From positions 1-8,147 of the forward strand of contig JBBRPS010000475.1 of the NCBI GenBank assembly GCA_038227745.1: DNA of 8,147 nt, read 5' to 3'. Shown here one piece after another: positions 5,722 to 8,147 of this stretch. This DNA comes from DASPXY01 sp038227745 (GTDB taxonomy: Bacteria > Planctomycetota > Planctomycetia > Gemmatales > Gemmataceae). Position numbers and translations under genes: made by a program. The notes below the pieces were generated by a model, which was given only the letters and a program-made list of their open reading frames with translations, made no database searches and was not told the origin of the DNA. Each line of letters begins with the position of its first letter. Within the stretch, counting starts at the first letter, position 1.

Positions 5722-6543
5722 GTGGGCGGCTTGGGGGGCGGCGTTTCGAGCCGGCGGGGAGCGATCTTCGGCCGGGGCTGTTGGCCCTTTCCGCCGACGG
5801 CAAAAACGCAGGTCTACCCTGGCTCGCTCACCACGCTGGCGGACGGGCGACTGGTACACGCCTGGAACGTCTGGTTCCCCGCGGCCGCGAAGCTCATGTC
5901 GCGCCACGTGGCCTATTCCATCAGCCGCGACGACGGCGTCACCTGGAGCGCGCCCAGGAACCTGGGCAAGAACAAGGATGCGAAGACGGGAAGCGTTATT
6001 CGTCATCCGATCGTCGAACTCTCGCCGACGGCCTGGCTGATCCCGCTCGTGGATCGGACCGTCCTGTACAACCCGGCGACGGGCGCGGAGAGCCCGTTCG
6101 GCGACGGGAGGAATCACGGGCTGGTGCCGATCGTCCGCACCGCTAGGGGGACGCTGATCAGCGGCAAGGGCCTCCGCTCCACGGACGGCGGCAAGACCTG
6201 GCAGGACGTCAAGCCGTTCCCCGACGTCTCGTCCCAGGGTTGGCGCCAGCAAATGATTGCCCTGAAGAATGGCTGGCTGCTGGCGTCGCAAATCGTCGGC
6301 CCCGGCGTCGGCGGCGAGACCATCAATTTCATCGTCGCGCGCGATGACGGGAAATCGTGGGATGTCAAGCATCCGGTGGAGTTCTACCACCCCGGCCGCG
6401 CCATCGGCGGCAGGGCCTGCCCGCGCACCGTGGAGATCGACGGGAAGACGCTCGGCACCATCTTCTACGACACCGACGCCAGGCAACCCGGCGGCTCCGG
6501 CGTTTTCTTCCGAACCATGCCCACCGCCCGATTGGCACCATAG
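5722..6543 (+). CDS. Exo-alpha-sialidase-like (BNR/Asp-box) protein, N-terminally damaged
   Basis: The longest frame gives 273 residues from GTG 5722, but residues 1-27 are not protein-like. Genuine sequence begins at KTQVYPGSLTTLADGRLVHA. Three Asp-boxes are visible: SRDDGVTW (68-75), STDGGKTW (153-160) and ARDDGKSW (206-213), together with RHPIVELSPTAWLIPL, GLVPIVRT and a C-terminal GRACPRTVEIDGKTLGTIFYD (229-249). This pattern belongs to the six-bladed sialidase/BNR superfamily, whose members cleave or bind glycans outside the cytoplasm. The expected signal peptide and first blade are missing. A likely cause is visible: LRPGLLALSADGK reads in the next frame up to an A5 run at 5802-5806, after which TQVYPGS continues in this one. 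The gene is probably non-functional unless the indel is a sequencing error. It faces the PhnD-like gene, with a large palindrome between them. Confidence 0.75.
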   Translation: MGGLGGGVSSRRGAIFGRGCWPFPPTAKTQVYPGSLTTLADGRLVHAWNVWFPAAAKLMSRHVAYSISRDDGVTWSAPRNLGKNKDAKTGSVIRHPIVELSPTAWLIPLVDRTVLYNPATGAESPFGDGRNHGLVPIVRTARGTLISGKGLRSTDGGKTWQDVKPFPDVSSQGWRQQMIALKNGWLLASQIVGPGVGGETINFIVARDDGKSWDVKHPVEFYHPGRAIGGRACPRTVEIDGKTLGTIFYDTDARQPGGSGVFFRTMPTARLAP

Positions 6544-6566
6544 GGGCGGCGCCGTGCGCGGTATCA

Positions 6567-6660
6567 CTTCGGCAAGGAAGATCATCACGTAGGACGGCTC
6601 TCCTGAGCCGTCGGGACGGCTCAGGAGAGCCGTCCTACGTGAGCAACTTCCTCGCCGAGG
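6567..6660. repeat. Large palindrome between convergent genes (28-bp perfect core, arms about 46 bp)
   Basis: 6585-6612 and 6615-6642 are exact reverse complements with a 2-base spacer. Outside this core, 6567-6584 still pairs with 6643-6660 at about 13 of 18 positions, including CGGC and AGGAAG blocks. Each core arm is itself palindromic: GACGGCTC-TCCT-GAGCCGTC at 6593-6612, and GACGGCTC-AGGA-GAGCCGTC at 6615-6634. It starts 23 bases after the sialidase stop and ends 37 bases after the PhnD-like stop, so it could block transcription from both sides. The CGTAGGACGGCTC type of sequence is one I associate with dispersed planctomycete repeats. Confidence 0.9.
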
Positions 6661-6697
6661 GAATAGCTCATGGGGTTTTCTGTTCCAGGTAGCGACG

Positions 6698-7453
6698 TCA
6701 GCGGAGGGCCAGGAAGTTCGCCCCCTCGCAGGCGGCGCGCATGCGGCGCAGGTCATCGTAGTCGAAGTCCGTCACGGCGACGAAGCGCTCGAGCAGGCCG
6801 CGGGCGAGCTGCCGGCGGGCCTCGGTTTCGCAGGCCAGCGCGACGAAGGCGTCGCGCAAGCCGGCTCGCAGCGCCTCCGGGAGCCGCCGTGAAACGACCA
6901 CCGGCTGGATGGTGGACGGGCCGAGGTTGTCGATCGCCCGCAGCCGGCCCGCGAGCACGGGGTCGTCGCGCAGCGCCAGGGCCAGCACGTGCGAGTCGAT
7001 GGCCGAGGCGTCGATCGTGCCCGCCGCGACGAGCCGCAGGGAGCGGTCGTGCCAGCCGGCCCCGACGACTTTCCCGAAGTAGCCGCGCGTCTCGCCGAGC
7101 TCGACCAGCCGGTAGCGGGTGATGCCGTAGCCCGACTGCGAGAGCGATTCGTTGTAGCACCAGGACCGCCCGCGGAGGTCGGCGAACGACCGAAACGGGC
7201 TGTCCCGGCGCACCACGACGTCCGAGTAGTAGACAGGCCGGCCGCCGTAGCGGTCGCCGCGCAGTACCGGGGCAGCGACCGGCTCGACCGGGCAGCCCTG
7301 GCGGTCGGCCAGCTCGACGTAGGCCAACCCGCAGAGGAAGCTGACGTCGGCCTGCTCGCCGACCTGCCGGTAGTCGGCCCCGACAGTCAGTGACACCTCC
7401 AGCCCGAGTCGCCCGCCGACGTGGCGGGCGATGAAGGCGTAGACGTCGAACAT
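6698..7453 (-). CDS. PhnD-like substrate-binding protein (phosphate/phosphonate ABC type)
   Basis: 251 residues from ATG at 7451-7453. The text fits the PhnD-like periplasmic-binding family (PF12974): SFLCGLAYVEL (39-49), YYSDVVVRRDSPF (75-87), DLRGRSWCYNESLSQSGYG (92-110, the ligand-loop region) and DASAIDSHVLALAL-like text later. Known members bind phosphonate, phosphite or related small ligands for an ABC transporter; the ligand here is not predictable. No signal peptide or lipobox is present and no permease or ATPase gene is nearby. The family-like N-terminal strand PLRFFTFLAP lies upstream of this ATG in the same frame, so the true start is probably earlier. However, the only upstream in-frame ATG with a Shine-Dalgarno (7570, after GAGG) is followed by TGA at 7538-7540. 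The gene is therefore either started at a non-standard codon or damaged at its 5' end. Confidence 0.8.
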   Translation of the reverse strand: MFDVYAFIARHVGGRLGLEVSLTVGADYRQVGEQADVSFLCGLAYVELADRQGCPVEPVAAPVLRGDRYGGRPVYYSDVVVRRDSPFRSFADLRGRSWCYNESLSQSGYGITRYRLVELGETRGYFGKVVGAGWHDRSLRLVAAGTIDASAIDSHVLALALRDDPVLAGRLRAIDNLGPSTIQPVVVSRRLPEALRAGLRDAFVALACETEARRQLARGLLERFVAVTDFDYDDLRRMRAACEGANFLALR

Positions 7454-7570
7454 GGCGGGGGCGAGGAACGTGAAGAAGCGGAGGGGGCGGCCGATCGTGA
7501 GGGCACTCTCTCGGGCGGCGCACGGGCGGGAAGCGCTTCAGCCGAAGCCGGTGTGTAAGCGGAGGGTCAT

Positions 7571-7743
7571 GGCGTCGCCTCGGTGGGGACCGGGAGGAGG
7601 TAGCCCTCCCCACCAGGCTCGGCCATTGTAGGGGGGCAGACCGTCGGTGTCACGGGAGGTGACTCGCCGGCCACGGCCCCCGCAACGGCGGAACGACGAT
7701 TCTGCGAAATCCTGCTGTTGAACGACAACAGAAATGTCCGGTC
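7571..7743. other. Intergenic stretch between the PhnD-like gene and the integrase remnant
   Basis: No gene is seen. It contains an 8-bp inverted repeat, GGTGGGGA/TCCCCACC, at 7582-7589 and 7607-7614 just upstream of the putative ATG at 7570. A second hairpin, CTGTTG-AACGA-CAACAG, lies at 7715-7731. Neither has a T-tract. The promoter of the leftward PhnD-like gene should be here but is not recognisable. Confidence 0.4.
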
Positions 7744-7746
7744 TCA

Positions 7747-7965
7747 GTAAGAGGCTGCCGATTCCGGACAGCCTGTTAGGGCGGCGGGGGCACCGACTTC
7801 GAGTTGGGCGTTGACCTGGGCGGCGAGCTGACGTGCGGCCTCTCGGTCGGGGCCGACGCGGGGCCGGTGGCGCTGGCCGTTGTCGTGGTAGCAGAGATAC
7901 CAGACGCGGCCCCGGCAGTAGGCCTGGACCTTGCCGACGCGGAACGAGATCGACTTCTTGGCCAT
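7747..7965 (-). pseudogene. Tyrosine-type integrase, N-terminal DNA-binding part only
   Basis: ATG at 7963-7965 with GAGG 5 bases upstream opens MAKKSISFRVGKVQAYCRGR, then VWYLCYHDNGQRHRPRVGPD and REAARQLAAQVNAQLEVGAP. This resembles the N-terminal arm-type DNA-binding domain of phage/planctomycete tyrosine recombinases: short beta strands, then a helix. Complete proteins are about 350-400 residues and end in a catalytic R..H-R..Y domain, which is absent. About residue 64 the frame enters the second 25-bp repeat copy (ALTGCPESAAS) and stops at TGA 7744-7746. The truncation point coincides with the repeat border at 7774. The catalytic part is not found elsewhere in the sequence. The encoded stub cannot recombine DNA but might still bind integrase sites. 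The assignment rests on recalled family wording, so moderate confidence. Confidence 0.6.
7750..7774 (+). repeat. 25-bp repeat, copy 2
   Basis: It is identical over 25 bases and in the same orientation as 4736-4760, about 3.0 kb away. Its right border, at 7774, is where integrase-like sequence begins. As at copy 1, the truncated gene lies on the right. The left flank has no similarity to that of copy 1. Confidence 0.85.
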
Positions 7966-8020
7966 GACATCCTCAGAGAACCCTCCCGCCACAAAACGCC
8001 ACAAACGGGAATCTCTGAGG
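7966..8020 (-). promoter_or_regulatory. Inverted repeat covering the integrase Shine-Dalgarno
   Basis: CCTCAGAGA at 7971-7979 and TCTCTGAGG at 8012-8020 form a perfect 9-bp inverted repeat with 32 bases between. In the leftward transcript the 3' arm contains the GAGG that lies 5 bases before the integrase ATG, so folding would hide the ribosome binding site. The loop contains two tandem copies of TTTGTGGCG (7987-8005 region). Regulation of translation or binding by the integrase itself is inferred. Confidence 0.45.
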
Positions 8021-8147
8021 GAGTCTCAGAAGAGCAAAGGCCGATGTGCCAAGCACTTGCGACACACCGGCCGTACGCATTCGGAGAACACGTCTCGACT
8101 TGGAACGGCTGTTTGGAGAAGGGGAGGCGCGCGGCAGCGTTTCCCAA
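8021..8147. other. Right-edge stretch without a recognisable gene
   Basis: No convincing coding frame, RNA gene or repeat was seen. It lies upstream of the integrase remnant, where an attachment site might be expected. No tRNA-like fold or TTC-loop sequence was recognised. Confidence 0.4.

Noticed and set aside
5719..6756. Leftward frame of 345 codons opposite the sialidase gene
   Set aside because: It reads through the large palindrome and opposes clear Asp-box sequence. It is a shadow.
7582..7614. GGTGGGGA/TCCCCACC inverted repeat as a riboswitch or terminator
   Set aside because: The stem is only 8 bp with a 17-base loop, no T-tract and no recognisable aptamer.
7741..8034. Similarity between GTCTCAGTAAGAG (7741) and GTCTCAGAAGAG (8023) as attachment-site halves
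   Set aside because: The match is short, needs a one-base gap and does not extend outward. It could be chance.
8021..8147. tRNA or attachment site at the right edge
   Set aside because: No cloverleaf, T-loop or CCA-like end could be found on either strand.

Overview
The sequence looks like an accessory, partly decayed stretch of a high-GC planctomycete genome, most likely from a Gemmata-like lineage. The evidence is a DUF1549/DUF1553 - DUF1501 - WD40 gene cluster, which is characteristic of that phylum, short palindromic repeats in the gene gaps, and a BNR sialidase and a carboxypeptidase-regulatory-like protein of a kind common there. All family assignments are my recognition of motifs; no database search was run.

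Layout: (1) 1-138 is the right-hand end of an IS630-type insertion sequence. It appears to have landed inside a small hypothetical gene read leftward from 326. (2) 431-4574 is a leftward three-gene unit: a secreted DUF1549/DUF1553 protein with a CxxCH motif, a Tat-exported DUF1501 protein and a WD40 repeat protein. Each of its two gene gaps carries a different strong palindrome (15-bp arms at 2892-2930; perfect 38-bp arms at 1453-1537). (3) 4736-7774 is bracketed by two same-orientation copies of one 25-bp sequence. To the right of each copy lies a gene that seems cut off at that point. Between them are a 5'-truncated carboxypeptidase-regulatory-like gene, a small frameshifted remnant, a sialidase lacking its N-terminus and with a probable A5-tract frameshift, a third large palindrome (arms about 46 bp) and a leftward PhnD-like binding-protein gene with a damaged or unusual start. 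(4) 7747-8020 holds the N-terminal DNA-binding part of a tyrosine-type integrase, read leftward and cut off by the second 25-bp copy. Its Shine-Dalgarno sequence lies inside an inverted repeat.

How it fits together: the three leftward genes encode the only apparently intact functional set, an exported planctomycete-type pair plus a beta-propeller protein whose biochemical role is unknown. The rest reads as a graveyard of insertion, truncation and frameshift events around dispersed repeats. I see no defence island, CRISPR array, RNA gene or convincing new enzymatic system. The most distinctive signal is the set of structurally similar nested palindromes placed in gene gaps, and the 25-bp sequence sitting at two gene-truncation junctions.
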